Notes: a model not told the origin generated them from the letters alone. A stretch of 64,000 nt of DNA from CF-167 sp963695195 (GCA_963695195.1 CAVOGE010000007.1:186001-250000), one strand, 5' to 3'. Positions 53,072 through 60,850 are shown, counted from the first letter of the stretch. Made by a program: numbers and translations.

Positions 53072-53173
53072 CGGTTACCCCGTTGCGGCCTCACCCGGTG
53101 TGTGCGTGCACCGCGAGGCAGGGCAATTGTAGGGACCGATGGCCCCTTCGGGGCGGTTCCGGCGACCCGTTGT

Positions 53174-53179
53174 TATACT
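53174..53179 (+). promoter_or_regulatory. -10 element of tRNA-Ala(CGC)
   Basis: TATACT 15 bases before the mature tRNA 5' end, in the context TTATACTTC. No matching -35 was found. Confidence 0.5.
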
Positions 53180-53193
53180 TCGGCCCGCTCGGC

Positions 53194-53269
53194 GGGGATG
53201 TAGCTCAGTTGGGAGAGCACTGCGTTCGCATCGCAGGGGTCAGGGGTTCGAGTCCCCTCATCTCCACCA
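53194..53269 (+). tRNA. tRNA-Ala, anticodon CGC
   Basis: 76 nt with CCA encoded. Acceptor GGGGATG pairs with CATCTCC, D-loop region AGCTCAGTTGGGAGAGC, anticodon stem CTGCG/CGCAG around loop TTCGCAT (anticodon CGC), T arm GGGGTTCGAGTCCCC and discriminator A. It decodes GCG. A repeat element follows 35 bases downstream. Confidence 0.96.
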
Positions 53270-53304
53270 CGCCATTCCCCTGCCGTCGGCGTCCACGTGC
53301 AAAC

Positions 53305-53474
53305 CTCGCCAGACTTGCACCGGTGGACTCTTAGGCACCATCTGCGGTGGATCCAGGCCATGGCCGACGGTCGATCGCCTGGATTCCGTGCTCGGCCGAC
53401 TCGACCCCTGGGCGCAGATCGCGCCAAAGAGCGCCCGAAGGCCGCCTAGCGGTCCCCGGGTGCGAATCTGGCAG
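53305..53474. repeat. 170-bp inverted-repeat element downstream of tRNA-Ala(CGC)
   Basis: Left end 53305-53336 (read inverted: GCCTAAGAGTCCACCGGTG then CAAGTCTGGCGAG) and right end 53444-53474 (GCCTAGCGGTCCCCGGGTG then CGAATCTGGCAG) are the same terminal sequences as the element inside dnaE2. An inner palindrome GGATCCAGGC...GCCTGGATT lies between. It occupies most of the 306-base gene-free stretch between the tRNA and the lipoprotein gene. Position next to a tRNA is a typical insertion site for small elements. Confidence 0.65.
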
Positions 53475-53575
53475 GGTTTCGCGCCAGGAGGGCGGTCCGC
53501 GGTGGTCCGGCAGACACCGAAACGCCCCGCCGCGGCAAGCGGCAGGGCGTCGTCATCGGTTGGACGAAGGTCAGC

Positions 53576-54358
53576 TCAGAACGGGAGCTCGAAGTCCGTC
53601 CCCTCGGTCACCTCGTCGGCTGGAGGCGCGGTGACCGTCACCGGCTCATCAAACGCGCTGAAGGTGAACGTGGCGGTGAAGGTGCCGACGGAGTCGCTGG
53701 TGACGCTGGTCGAGACCTCGGTCAGGTACGACTTCTCGCGGTCGAAGAGCAGATCGAGCACGAGTGCCTCACCGAAGAACTCCGACGGGTCCATCGAGGG
53801 GAGCATCGACGCGTCGGGCACCTCCTCGTTCATGAGCTCGGCCGGGATCGTCACCTCGATGTGGTAGCAGGACCGCTCGCCGCAGTCGACGTCATCGAGC
53901 TTGACCGTCTCGACGCCCTCCTTGTCGAGGAAGGCGCGGAGCTCGTCGATCATCGACGACACGTCTGGCGCCGGCGAGGCGCTGGCGCTGGCGTCACCGC
54001 CCATGTGCGACCACATGGTGCCGGTCATGCTCGTCTTGAAGTACAGGTCCGTGTCGATCACTCGGAGCTCGCCGGACAGCCCCAGCAGCGCGGGGACGGC
54101 AAAGGTGGCACCGACCAGCTTGCCGTCGAGGTCCACATCGGCCTCGAAGGTGGTGCCGGTGAGCGAAAAGGTGCCGCCCGAATCGGGCATGCTGAAGCTG
54201 CCGTCGAGGGCGAGCGAGACATGGAAGCTGTTGAGTTCGGCCGTGGCGTCCAAGCCCGAGGTCACGATCTCCTTGGGGTCGCTGAGCGCCGGTGTCCCGG
54301 AGCAGGCGGCCAGCACGACGGCGATGACCACAAGCACGGGTGAGAGTCTGCGGAGCAC
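53576..54358 (-). CDS. LppX/LprAFG-like lipoprotein
   Basis: 260 residues from a GTG with AGGAGGGG about 7 bases upstream. Lipobox LAAC around residues 16-19. The mature domain (EIVTSGLDATAELNSFHVSLALDGSF, TTFEADVDLDGKLVGATFAVPALLG, LDLLFDREKSYLTEVSTSV) has the repeating beta-strand pattern of the LppX/LprAFG half-barrel lipoproteins that carry lipids at the surface of actinobacteria. A disulfide-type CGERSC motif is present around residue 160. Function by homology of pattern only. Confidence 0.72.
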   Translation of the reverse strand: MLRRLSPVLVVIAVVLAACSGTPALSDPKEIVTSGLDATAELNSFHVSLALDGSFSMPDSGGTFSLTGTTFEADVDLDGKLVGATFAVPALLGLSGELRVIDTDLYFKTSMTGTMWSHMGGDASASASPAPDVSSMIDELRAFLDKEGVETVKLDDVDCGERSCYHIEVTIPAELMNEEVPDASMLPSMDPSEFFGEALVLDLLFDREKSYLTEVSTSVTSDSVGTFTATFTFSAFDEPVTVTAPPADEVTEGTDFELPF

Positions 54359-54480
54359 GGTAAGCCCCTCCTGAGGATTGATTGCCTGATCAGCATACGC
54401 GGTGCCGCCGAGAGCCACATCTGGCCGATGGTCATGGGGCGTGGCCCACGCGGGCGGCCACACTCGACTACCGTACGGGC

Positions 54481-54928
54481 ATGCGTCGAGTCGAACGAAC
54501 CGTCCGAATGGCCGCTCCAGCGGCCGATATCTACGCCTTCCTGTGCGATCCAGCCAACGTGCCGAAGTGGCAGACCGGGGTCACCTCATCCGTCCGCACC
54601 TCGCCGCCGCCGACGGTCGCCGGCTCCACCGGACGGGTGACGCTCGACGTGATGGGCCAACGGATAACGGCCGACACGAAGGTCCTGGAAGCCGTGCCTG
54701 ATCGGCGCCTGGTGATCGCCACGCAGCGCCAGTGGCATGTCGGTGACCGGCTCGCTCGATCTGGCGGAGGTCGACGGTGGGACGCAGCTCACGTTCCGCT
54801 CCGAGATCAAGGCCAGCAACATCTTCATGGCTCCGCTGGAGGGAATCGTGGCCGACACCGCGGAGCGTGACGTGGATGCCAGCCTGGCACGCCTATCCGC
54901 GGCGATTGCCACGGCGGAACCCTCATGA
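54481..54928 (+). CDS. SRPBCC-family (polyketide cyclase-like) protein, with one +1 frame change
   Basis: Residues from ATG 54481: RRVERTVRMAAPAADIYAFLCDPANVPKWQTG is the SRPBCC start, and RITADTKVLEAVPDRRLVIAT follows. An extra base at about 54727-54730 moves the frame to GMSVTGSLDLAEVDGGTQLTFRSE through ATAEPS. Corrected length about 148, normal for a small START-fold ligand-binding protein. Its stop overlaps the ATG of the next lipoprotein. The ligand is unknown. Confidence 0.75.
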
Positions 54929-55269
54929 CGCGACCGCTCGGCTGCCTGCTTGTCGCTGCCTTCATCGTGAGCTGCTCGCCGCTGGCGCCCAGCGTTGAGT
55001 GCCAGGGTCCTGGCGTCCTGACTCTGGACGAGTGCGATCGCGCGATCGAGGTCGCAAGGGATACGCTCCCTTCCGGTCACGCTCCCATCACCTTGATCTC
55101 GGTTTCGGCCGGTTGCCCGAGCTGGATGTCCTGCGCGGCACCGATCGCCATGAGGCAACTCGTGGTGGTCTTCTACTACGAGGCAGCTCCGGAGTCCTAC
55201 GTTTCGGTCAACCGCGTGGATTGGAGTGCGCGGTTGCTGCAGACACCCGGGCCCGAGCCGGCCCAGTAG
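54925..55269 (+). CDS. Small predicted lipoprotein, function unknown
   Basis: 114 residues. MTRPLGCLLVAAFIVSCSPLAP contains a lipobox (IVSC, Cys at about residue 17). The mature part has four more Cys (ECQGPG, DECDRA, AGCPSW, MSCAAP), suggesting two disulfides, and a C-terminal beta region (VVVFYYEAAPESYVSVNRVDW). ATGA overlap with the preceding SRPBCC gene suggests an operon. It ends 21 bases before the -10 of the leuS leader. Confidence 0.6.
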   Translation: MTRPLGCLLVAAFIVSCSPLAPSVECQGPGVLTLDECDRAIEVARDTLPSGHAPITLISVSAGCPSWMSCAAPIAMRQLVVVFYYEAAPESYVSVNRVDWSARLLQTPGPEPAQ

Positions 55270-55289
55270 GGCGACTGGAGACCCTGCGC

Positions 55290-55295
55290 TATACT
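55290..55295 (+). promoter_or_regulatory. -10 element of the leuS T-box leader
   Basis: TATACT in the context GCTATACTCAC, giving a transcript start near 55302, right at the base of T-box Stem I. No clear -35. Confidence 0.55.
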
Positions 55296-55302
55296 CACGC
55301 TC

Positions 55303-55602
55303 GAACGCGTTGACGCGGGAGCAGTAGGCGCTGCCCCCGATCCACAGCGAGCCGGGAGGGTGCAAGCCGGCGATCGGGGAACGCTGAACTCGCCTGTCGA
55401 GCAGCCGGTGCGAGCCGGCCGGGATGGCGTCCGATATCCGCGCCGATGAGTGGACCGACCGTGGGGTTGTAGCTCAGTTGGGAGAGCACCTGCATGGCAT
55501 GCAGGGGGTCGGGGGTTCGAGTCCCCCCAGCTCCACCACCGCACGTCGGTCAAGTCAGCGTGGTACCGCGAAGGCCCCCCTTCGTCCTGACGAGGCGGGG
55601 GC
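55303..55602 (+). promoter_or_regulatory. T-box riboswitch leader (leucine) of the GNAT-leuS operon, containing a tRNA-Ala gene
   Basis: Stem I: AGTA at 55323 and GAA-CTC-G near 55386 form the specifier loop (CUC, Leu), CCCCGATC pairs with GATCGGGG, and the apex CAGCGAGCCGG...GTGCAAGCCGG has the usual AG-bulge/loop form. The T-box at 55557-55570 is AGCGTGGTACCGCG (consensus AGGGTGGNACCGCG). The antiterminator pairs TCAG with CTGA and CGAAGG with CCTTCG, leaving TGGT to bind tRNA ACCA. The competing terminator pairs GCCCCC (55574-55579) with GGGGGC (55597-55602). Between Stem I and the T-box lies tRNA-Ala(GGC), enclosed by GACCGAC/GTCGGTC. Uncharged tRNA-Leu should raise leuS expression. Confidence 0.85.
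55463..55538 (+). tRNA. tRNA-Ala, anticodon GGC, embedded in the leuS T-box leader
   Basis: 76 nt with CCA encoded. Acceptor GGGGTTG pairs with CAGCTCC (one G-U), D arm AGCTCAGTTGGGAGAGC, anticodon stem CCTGC/GCAGG around ATGGCAT (anticodon GGC), T arm GGGGGTTCGAGTCCCCC and discriminator A. It decodes GCC. All arms are intact, so it looks functional. It has no TATACT of its own. The nearest promoter is the leader promoter at 55290, so tRNA and leader are probably one transcript, needing RNase P/Z processing. Confidence 0.95.
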
Positions 55603-55649
55603 GTTGTCATACCCGGGGACAATGGACCGATGAGGAACGCGTGGCCAGC

Positions 55650-56219
55650 ATGACCATCACCAGCAGCGAAGCGCGGACGGCCTCCGATGGCCGCCGCTGG
55701 ACGCTGCGCCCCGCTCGCCCGACCGATGCGCGAGCGCTGGCCGACCTGTTCGCGGCGGTCCGCCGCGAGGGACGCTGGCTGATCACCCCGCCCTCGGCGG
55801 TGAGCGAGCCGTCGGAGGCGTTCTTCATCGGCGAGATGATCCGTGACGCCAACGGCGTGTCGCTGGTGGCTGAGGCCGACGGCGAGGCGGTCGGCAACGT
55901 CATGGTCAGCGTCGACCGCAACCTGGTGACCGATCACGTCGGGACCCTTTCGATCTGCGTCGCCGACGGCTGGCGCGAGGTCGGGATCGGCTCGGCGCTG
56001 GTGGCCGCCGCGCAGGCGTGGGCCCGCGGGCGCGGCCTGGTCAAGGTGGCGCTGGCCGTCTTTCCCGACAACGAGCGGGCGATCGCGGTGTACGAGCACG
56101 CCGGCTTCGTTCGCGAGGGGCTGCGCCGGCGCCAGTACCGGATCCGCAGCCACGGGGTCGACGAGTATCGCGACGAGCTGTTGATGGCCTGGTTCCCCGA
56201 CGAGGAGGAGCGCACGTGA
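55650..56219 (+). CDS. GNAT-family N-acetyltransferase
   Basis: 189 residues. RWTLRPARPTDARALADLFAAV is a typical GNAT start, TLSICVADGWREVGIGSALVAAAQAWARGRGLVKVALAVFPDNERAIAVYEHAGFVREG covers the acetyl-CoA binding motif A (Q/R-x-x-G-x-G/A form GIGSAL) and motif B. ATG 55650 was chosen. GTG 55641, close behind GAGGAA, is an alternative. It overlaps leuS (GTGA) and is the first gene after the T-box, so it is controlled with leuS. Target unknown. Confidence 0.87.
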   Translation: MTITSSEARTASDGRRWTLRPARPTDARALADLFAAVRREGRWLITPPSAVSEPSEAFFIGEMIRDANGVSLVAEADGEAVGNVMVSVDRNLVTDHVGTLSICVADGWREVGIGSALVAAAQAWARGRGLVKVALAVFPDNERAIAVYEHAGFVREGLRRRQYRIRSHGVDEYRDELLMAWFPDEEERT

Positions 56220-58678
56220 CCGAGCGTCCCGAGAGATTCAACCCGGCCACCTACGAGCGTGCGTGGCGCGACCGCTGGGAGGCCGACGATCTGTATCGGG
56301 CCGACGATGACGACACGCGGGACAAGTTCTACCTGCTGACCATGTATCCGTATCCGTCCGGCGACCTGCACATCGGTCACTGGTATGCGCAGACGGGTCC
56401 GGACACCGTGGCGCGCATGCGTCGCATGCAGGGCTACAACGTGATGCTGCCAATGGGCTTTGACAGCTTCGGCCTGCCGGCCGAGAACGCGGCGATCGAC
56501 CGCGGGCTGGATCCGGCGGTCTGGACCTACGCCAACATCGACCGGATGCGTGCCCAGTTCCGGAGCATGGGCGACATGTACGACTGGTCTCGCGAGGTGG
56601 TCACCAGCGACCCGGAGTACTACCGCTGGACGCAGTGGCTGTTCGTGCAGTTCTTCCGCGCCGGGCTCGCCTATCGGGCCATGGCGCCGGTCGACTGGTG
56701 CCCCAAGGACCAGGTCGTGCTGGCCCGCGAGCAGGTGGAGGGCACCGATCGCCACTGCTGGCGCTGCGGCACGCCGGTCATCAAGCGCGACCTGGAGCAG
56801 TGGTTCTTCCGCATCACCCGCTACGCCGACGAACTGCTCGACTTCAGCAAGATCGACTGGCCGGAACCGATTCGGCTGATGCAGACCAACTGGATCGGCC
56901 GATCGGAGGGTGCCGAGATCGACTTCGCCGCCGAGGCCGATGGCGTGGCGCCGATCCGGGTCTTCACCACCCGGCCCGACACGATCTTCGGTACGACCTT
57001 CATGGTGCTCGCCCCGGAGCACGCCGCAGTGGCGGCCCTGACCGCGCCCGATCGCGCCGCCGAGGTGGAGGCGTACGTCGCCACCGCCCGCCGCGAGACC
57101 GAGATCGAGCGGATGAGCACCGAGCGGGAGCGGAACGGCGTGTTCATCGGTGCGCATGCCATCAACCCGATGAACGACGAGCGGATCCCGATCTGGATCG
57201 CCGACTACGTGCTGCCCGGCTACGGGACCGGCGCGATCATGGGCGTGCCCGCGCACGACGACCGCGACTACGACTTCGCTCGGCGGTACGACCTGCCGAT
57301 CCGCTTCGTGGTGGCGCCGCGCGGCGGCGGGGCAGCCGCGGGCGAGGCCTTCCTGCCGCACACCGATGACGAGGTGCTGATCGAGTCGGGCGAGTTCAGC
57401 GGGATGAGCGCCGCCGAGGGGATCGCCGCCATCACCGCGCGCCTGGCCGAACGGGGACAGGGCGGACCATCGGTCAGCTACAAGATCCGCGACTGGCTGG
57501 TCAGCCGGCAGCGCTACTGGGGCGCGCCCATCCCGATCGTGTACTGCGACGAGCACGGGGCGCAGCCGGTGCCCGAGGACCAGCTGCCGGTGCTCCTGCC
57601 GAGAGACGTTGACTTCGTGCCGACCGGGGTCAGCCCGCTCCAGTCCCACCCCGAGTTCCTGGCGGCGAGCTGCCCGGTGTGCGGTCGTGACGCGCGGCGC
57701 GAGACCGACACGATGGACACCTTCGTCGACTCGAGCTGGTATTTCCTGCGCTACTGCTCGCCGAACGAGGAGACGCGCCCCTGGGATCCGGAGGTGGTGA
57801 GCCGCTGGATGCCGGTGAACCTGTACGCCGGCGGCGCCGAGCACGCGGTGCTGCACCTGATGTACTCGCGCTTCTTTACCAAGGCGCTGCGCGACATGGG
57901 TCACCTGGACTTCGACGAGCCGTTCAGCGCGCTGCGCAACCAGGGCCAGATCCTGGGCGTCGATCACCAGCGCATGAGCAAGTCGCGCGGCAACGTCGTG
58001 AACCCCGATGAGCTGGTCGAGCGCTACGGCAGCGACACGGTGCGCTGCTTCCTGATGTTCATCGGCCCGTGGGACCAGGGTGGGCCGTGGAACCCGACCG
58101 GCATCGAGGGGATCCACCGCTTCCTGTCACGGGTCTGGGCGGTCGCCCAGGCATCGGGCAGCGGTGGGGCGGTCGAAGCCGCGGCGCAGCCGTTGCGACG
58201 GCTGGCGCATCGGACCATCCGCGACGTGGGCATCGACTACGAGGCGTTCCACTTCAACACCGCGCTCTCCAAGCTGATGGAGCTGACCAACGCCCTCGGT
58301 CGCGCCCGGGACGACGGCCTGGCCGGGACCGATGCCTACGCCAAGACGGTCGAGACGCTGCTGCTCCTGCTGGCGCCGATCGCGCCGCACATCGCCGAGG
58401 AGCTCTGGACGCGCCGCGGCCGGCCGTATTCGATCCACCAGCAGTCGTGGCCGGACTTCGATCCGGCGCTGGCGGCGGCGGAGGTGATCGAGCTGCCGGT
58501 GCAGGTCGATGGAAAGTTGCGCGACAAACTGGTGGTGGCGCCGGGCACGCCTGCCGAGGAGATCGAGCGGCTGGCCCTGGCGTCAGAGGCGGTGCAGCGC
58601 TACCTGGCCGGACAAGCTCCCGCCCGAGTGGTTCAGGTTGCCGGGCGGCTGGTGAACATCGTCACTCGAGGAAGCTGA
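56216..58678 (+). CDS. leuS: Leucyl-tRNA synthetase
   Basis: 820-residue class I synthetase charging tRNA-Leu. HIGH motif in GDLHIGHWYAQTG (about 48-60), catalytic core GFDSFGLPAENAA, the CP1 editing domain with TTRPDTIFGTTFMVLAPEH and the conserved GTGAIMGVPAHDDRDYDF, KMSKS motif as RMSKSRGNVVNP, zinc-type CPVCGRDARRETDTMDTFVDSSWYFLRY, and C-terminal anticodon domain. GTG start at 56216 overlaps the GNAT stop. Regulated by the upstream T-box with Leu specifier CUC. The reading frame is intact over 2.4 kb. Confidence 0.97.
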   Translation: MTERPERFNPATYERAWRDRWEADDLYRADDDDTRDKFYLLTMYPYPSGDLHIGHWYAQTGPDTVARMRRMQGYNVMLPMGFDSFGLPAENAAIDRGLDPAVWTYANIDRMRAQFRSMGDMYDWSREVVTSDPEYYRWTQWLFVQFFRAGLAYRAMAPVDWCPKDQVVLAREQVEGTDRHCWRCGTPVIKRDLEQWFFRITRYADELLDFSKIDWPEPIRLMQTNWIGRSEGAEIDFAAEADGVAPIRVFTTRPDTIFGTTFMVLAPEHAAVAALTAPDRAAEVEAYVATARRETEIERMSTERERNGVFIGAHAINPMNDERIPIWIADYVLPGYGTGAIMGVPAHDDRDYDFARRYDLPIRFVVAPRGGGAAAGEAFLPHTDDEVLIESGEFSGMSAAEGIAAITARLAERGQGGPSVSYKIRDWLVSRQRYWGAPIPIVYCDEHGAQPVPEDQLPVLLPRDVDFVPTGVSPLQSHPEFLAASCPVCGRDARRETDTMDTFVDSSWYFLRYCSPNEETRPWDPEVVSRWMPVNLYAGGAEHAVLHLMYSRFFTKALRDMGHLDFDEPFSALRNQGQILGVDHQRMSKSRGNVVNPDELVERYGSDTVRCFLMFIGPWDQGGPWNPTGIEGIHRFLSRVWAVAQASGSGGAVEAAAQPLRRLAHRTIRDVGIDYEAFHFNTALSKLMELTNALGRARDDGLAGTDAYAKTVETLLLLLAPIAPHIAEELWTRRGRPYSIHQQSWPDFDPALAAAEVIELPVQVDGKLRDKLVVAPGTPAEEIERLALASEAVQRYLAGQAPARVVQVAGRLVNIVTRGS

Positions 58679-59402
58679 TCGAGGCGATCACCGGCCCGGC
58701 GCGCTCGAGCAGCGCATCGAACGATTCGCCTGGCGCCTCGAGGTAGATCAGCAGCCCGCCGCCGCTGGCGTGCTCGACGATGATGAATCGGAAGGTTGCC
58801 CCCGGCGACTCGGAGTGCCAGGTAAATGGCGAGAAGATGCGATCGATGGCCGGGAACGCGATGGCGCCGGCCACGACGCCCTCGTCCCCGGGCTGGTCCG
58901 GATTCGGTTCGGAGGTGGCGTCGAACGAAGTGGCATCACGCCCTGCCACCGCGATCGTCACGCTGGGGGACGGTTCGAGGTACCCGGTCGCTCGCAGATC
59001 GGCTACGAACTGACTGATCGGCTGATCATCAGAGATGGGAAAGAAGGCGAGGTAGTTCGTCGCGTGTCGGATCTCGTTGGCCTCGCCGATGACCAGGGCG
59101 ATCACGCCGCCGGCAGACCGATCGGTGCGGAATACTCGCCACCCGTTGGTCACCTCGGCGCTGATACCGACCGACCAGTGATACGGCGACCGGTAGGTCC
59201 CCGCCTGCAACTCCGACCCAATGCAGCACTGACCCCGATCGAAGATCGGCAGCGGCGTGCCCGTTGGCGAGGTCTCCGCGGATGCGGGGGTCGAACGGCT
59301 GGGCTGCGCCGAGAGCGAGCTACTGGCCGGCGCGATGCAGGCGCCAAGCACCAGGGCCACGACCACGAGCCCGGGGAGTCGCGCGCGCCTGCGATCGCGC
59401 AT
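58662..59402 (-). CDS. Predicted lipoprotein, function unknown
   Basis: 246 residues. MRDRRRARLPGLVVVALVLGACIAPASS has an Arg-rich start and lipobox LGAC (Cys about 22). A Ser/Thr/Pro linker follows, then a domain starting DRGQCCIGSELQAGTYRSPYHW and ending in a beta-rich segment with AGPVIASISFLE. The Cys-Cys pair is notable. No family recognised. Its 3' end overlaps the leuS 3' end by 17 bases (convergent). Start ATG 59402. Confidence 0.65.
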   Translation of the reverse strand: MRDRRRARLPGLVVVALVLGACIAPASSSLSAQPSRSTPASAETSPTGTPLPIFDRGQCCIGSELQAGTYRSPYHWSVGISAEVTNGWRVFRTDRSAGGVIALVIGEANEIRHATNYLAFFPISDDQPISQFVADLRATGYLEPSPSVTIAVAGRDATSFDATSEPNPDQPGDEGVVAGAIAFPAIDRIFSPFTWHSESPGATFRFIIVEHASGGGLLIYLEAPGESFDALLERAGPVIASISFLE

Positions 59403-59420
59403 CGGCGGAGCGTAGCAGGT

Positions 59421-59505
59421 GAGCCGCGGGTAATCGGCCGCTAAGGACCCGACCGCTTGCCTTCGTCCCCTGCTTCGGCGGCCCGACGGTCGAGGGCCCG
59501 GGCGA
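59421..59505 (+). repeat. Direct repeat, copy A (upstream of the SRPBCC gene)
   Basis: About 85 bases starting GAGCCGCGGGTAATCGG, roughly 80% identical by eye to copy B at 60097-60179, including CCCGACCGCT, CCTTC-TCCCCTGCTTC and GCCCGGGCG. Copies are 676 bases apart and bracket the SRPBCC gene at 59659-60093. The remaining sequence 59506-59658 shows nothing recognisable. Confidence 0.65.
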
Positions 59506-59658
59506 TGGTGAACATCGTCACGCCCGGGGACTGACCTGGCCTTGGGCACCAGGGAGCTGCGCGCAGGCCGCCCCGGCGCCCTCGGCCCAACAGCGCTGGC
59601 GTAGGCTAGGCGCTGAGAGTACCTTCAACCTCGACTTCTCTTACGCACGAGGTGACCC

Positions 59659-60093
59659 ATGGCGAGGTACGGGCGCAGCATCCGCGTTGAAGCCCCGGCG
59701 GCGCAGGTGTGGGCAACGCTGGTGGACGTTGAGACATGGCCGGTCTGGGCGTCGCAGTTCAAGCGCCTCGAGCGGCTCGATGCCGGTCCGCTCGCGGTGG
59801 GCAGCCGCGTGCGCGTCAAGCCGAGAGGTATGCCGTCCTCGGTCTGGCAAGTCACTGGCTATGAAGACGGACGATCGTTCACCTGGACCTCGTCGAGTGG
59901 ACCCGGGCTGCATCTCACAGGCGGCCACGTGGTAACGCCGGTGGGCGGTGCGGCGACGGCGGAATTCTGGCTAGAGGCGAGCGGCCCGATTGGCAGGCTC
60001 CTTACCCCGATCCTGCGCCGCACGATCTTCAGCCGCAACACCAAGAGCGCTACGGAGGGGCTAAAGAGCCACATCGAGGAGCCTAACTCGTAG
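59659..60093 (+). CDS. SRPBCC-family (polyketide cyclase/START-like) protein
   Basis: 144 residues. MARYGRSIRVEAPAAQVWATLVDVETWPVWAS is the classic SRPBCC opening, followed by KRLERLDAGPLAVGSRVRVKP and the C-terminal helix (TKSATEGLKSHIEE). It binds a hydrophobic ligand in a helix-grip fold, with the role unknown. Intact frame. It is flanked by the 85-bp direct repeats, as if the gene arrived as or within a duplicated unit. Confidence 0.85.
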   Translation: MARYGRSIRVEAPAAQVWATLVDVETWPVWASQFKRLERLDAGPLAVGSRVRVKPRGMPSSVWQVTGYEDGRSFTWTSSSGPGLHLTGGHVVTPVGGAATAEFWLEASGPIGRLLTPILRRTIFSRNTKSATEGLKSHIEEPNS

Positions 60094-60096
60094 GTT

Positions 60097-60179
60097 GAGC
60101 CGCCGGTAATCGGTCTGTAAGGGCCCGACCGCTAGCCTTCATCCCCTGCTTCCGGGGCCCGGCGTCGAGTGCCCGGGCG
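60097..60179 (+). repeat. Direct repeat, copy B (upstream of comEA)
   Basis: About 83 bases starting GAGCCGCCGGTAATCGG, partner of copy A at 59421-59505. It lies between the SRPBCC stop and the comEA start, where it may contain or displace the comEA promoter. Confidence 0.65.
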
Positions 60180-60197
60180 CCGAGCCCCGGACAGGCC

Positions 60198-60833
60198 ATG
60201 GCCCGCTCGCCTCCCGCGCGGGAGGGTGACGTGACACTGCTGGACCGTGTCGCCATCGGTACCCTGGCGATCGCCCTGGCCGTCATGGGCCTGGCCGTCT
60301 GGCTGGCGCTGGGACCGATGGTTCCCGCGCAGCCGACCTCCGATCCGTTCAGCGCGTTCGGTTCTGTTTCGGCCGCGCCGAGCAGCGTCCCGTCCGGGAC
60401 GCTCGTCGTGGACGTCGAGGGCGGTGTGCTACGGCCCGGCATCGTCGAGCTGCCGACCGGCTCCCGGGTCGCCGACGCCATCCGGGTCGCGGGCGGGTAC
60501 TCGCGCGACGTGGACCTCGTGGCTGCTGCCGTGAGTGTGAACCTCGCGGCGTTCGTGAGCGACGGCCAGCAGATCTTCGTCCCCGTGCTCGGGAGTGCCG
60601 GTCCCCTTGGCTCGCCGGGCAGCGACGGCAGCGGCGGGTCGAGCCTGGTGAACCTGAACACAGCGACGCCGGAGGCCCTGGACGCCCTGCCGGGCGTCGG
60701 GCCGGTGACGGTGCAGAAGATCGTCGCGGCGCGCACCGAGCAGCGGTTCGCCTCGCTCGCTGAGCTGGTGACCCGTAAGGTGCTCACCAGCAGCCAACTG
60801 GAGAAGGTCCGCGACCTCGTCACCGTCGGCTAG
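60198..60833 (+). CDS. comEA: Competence protein ComEA (SLBB plus helix-hairpin-helix DNA receptor)
   Basis: 211 residues. A transmembrane helix (about 15-40, LDRVAIGTLAIALAVMGLAVWLAL), an SLBB domain (about 67-125, TLVVDVEGGVLRPGIVELPTGSRVADAI) and a C-terminal double helix-hairpin-helix DNA-binding domain (VNLNTATPEALDALPGVGPVTVQKIVAAR, about 150-180). It binds incoming DNA at the membrane surface for uptake by ComEC, encoded 17 bases downstream. Start ATG 60198. An internal GTG at 60231 is an alternative. Confidence 0.93.
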   Translation: MARSPPAREGDVTLLDRVAIGTLAIALAVMGLAVWLALGPMVPAQPTSDPFSAFGSVSAAPSSVPSGTLVVDVEGGVLRPGIVELPTGSRVADAIRVAGGYSRDVDLVAAAVSVNLAAFVSDGQQIFVPVLGSAGPLGSPGSDGSGGSSLVNLNTATPEALDALPGVGPVTVQKIVAARTEQRFASLAELVTRKVLTSSQLEKVRDLVTVG

Positions 60834-60850
60834 GGCGGCCCACGGACCCG

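Noticed and set aside
53142..53154. GCCCC-TTC-GGGGC hairpin before tRNA-Ala as a terminator or leader element
   Set aside because: Very short stem, no U tract, no T-box features. It lies between divergent genes where a terminator is not needed.
56018..56215. LeuS N-terminal extension of 66 residues
   Set aside because: It lies in the shifted frame of the GNAT gene, and the GTG at 56216 gives the standard LeuS start.
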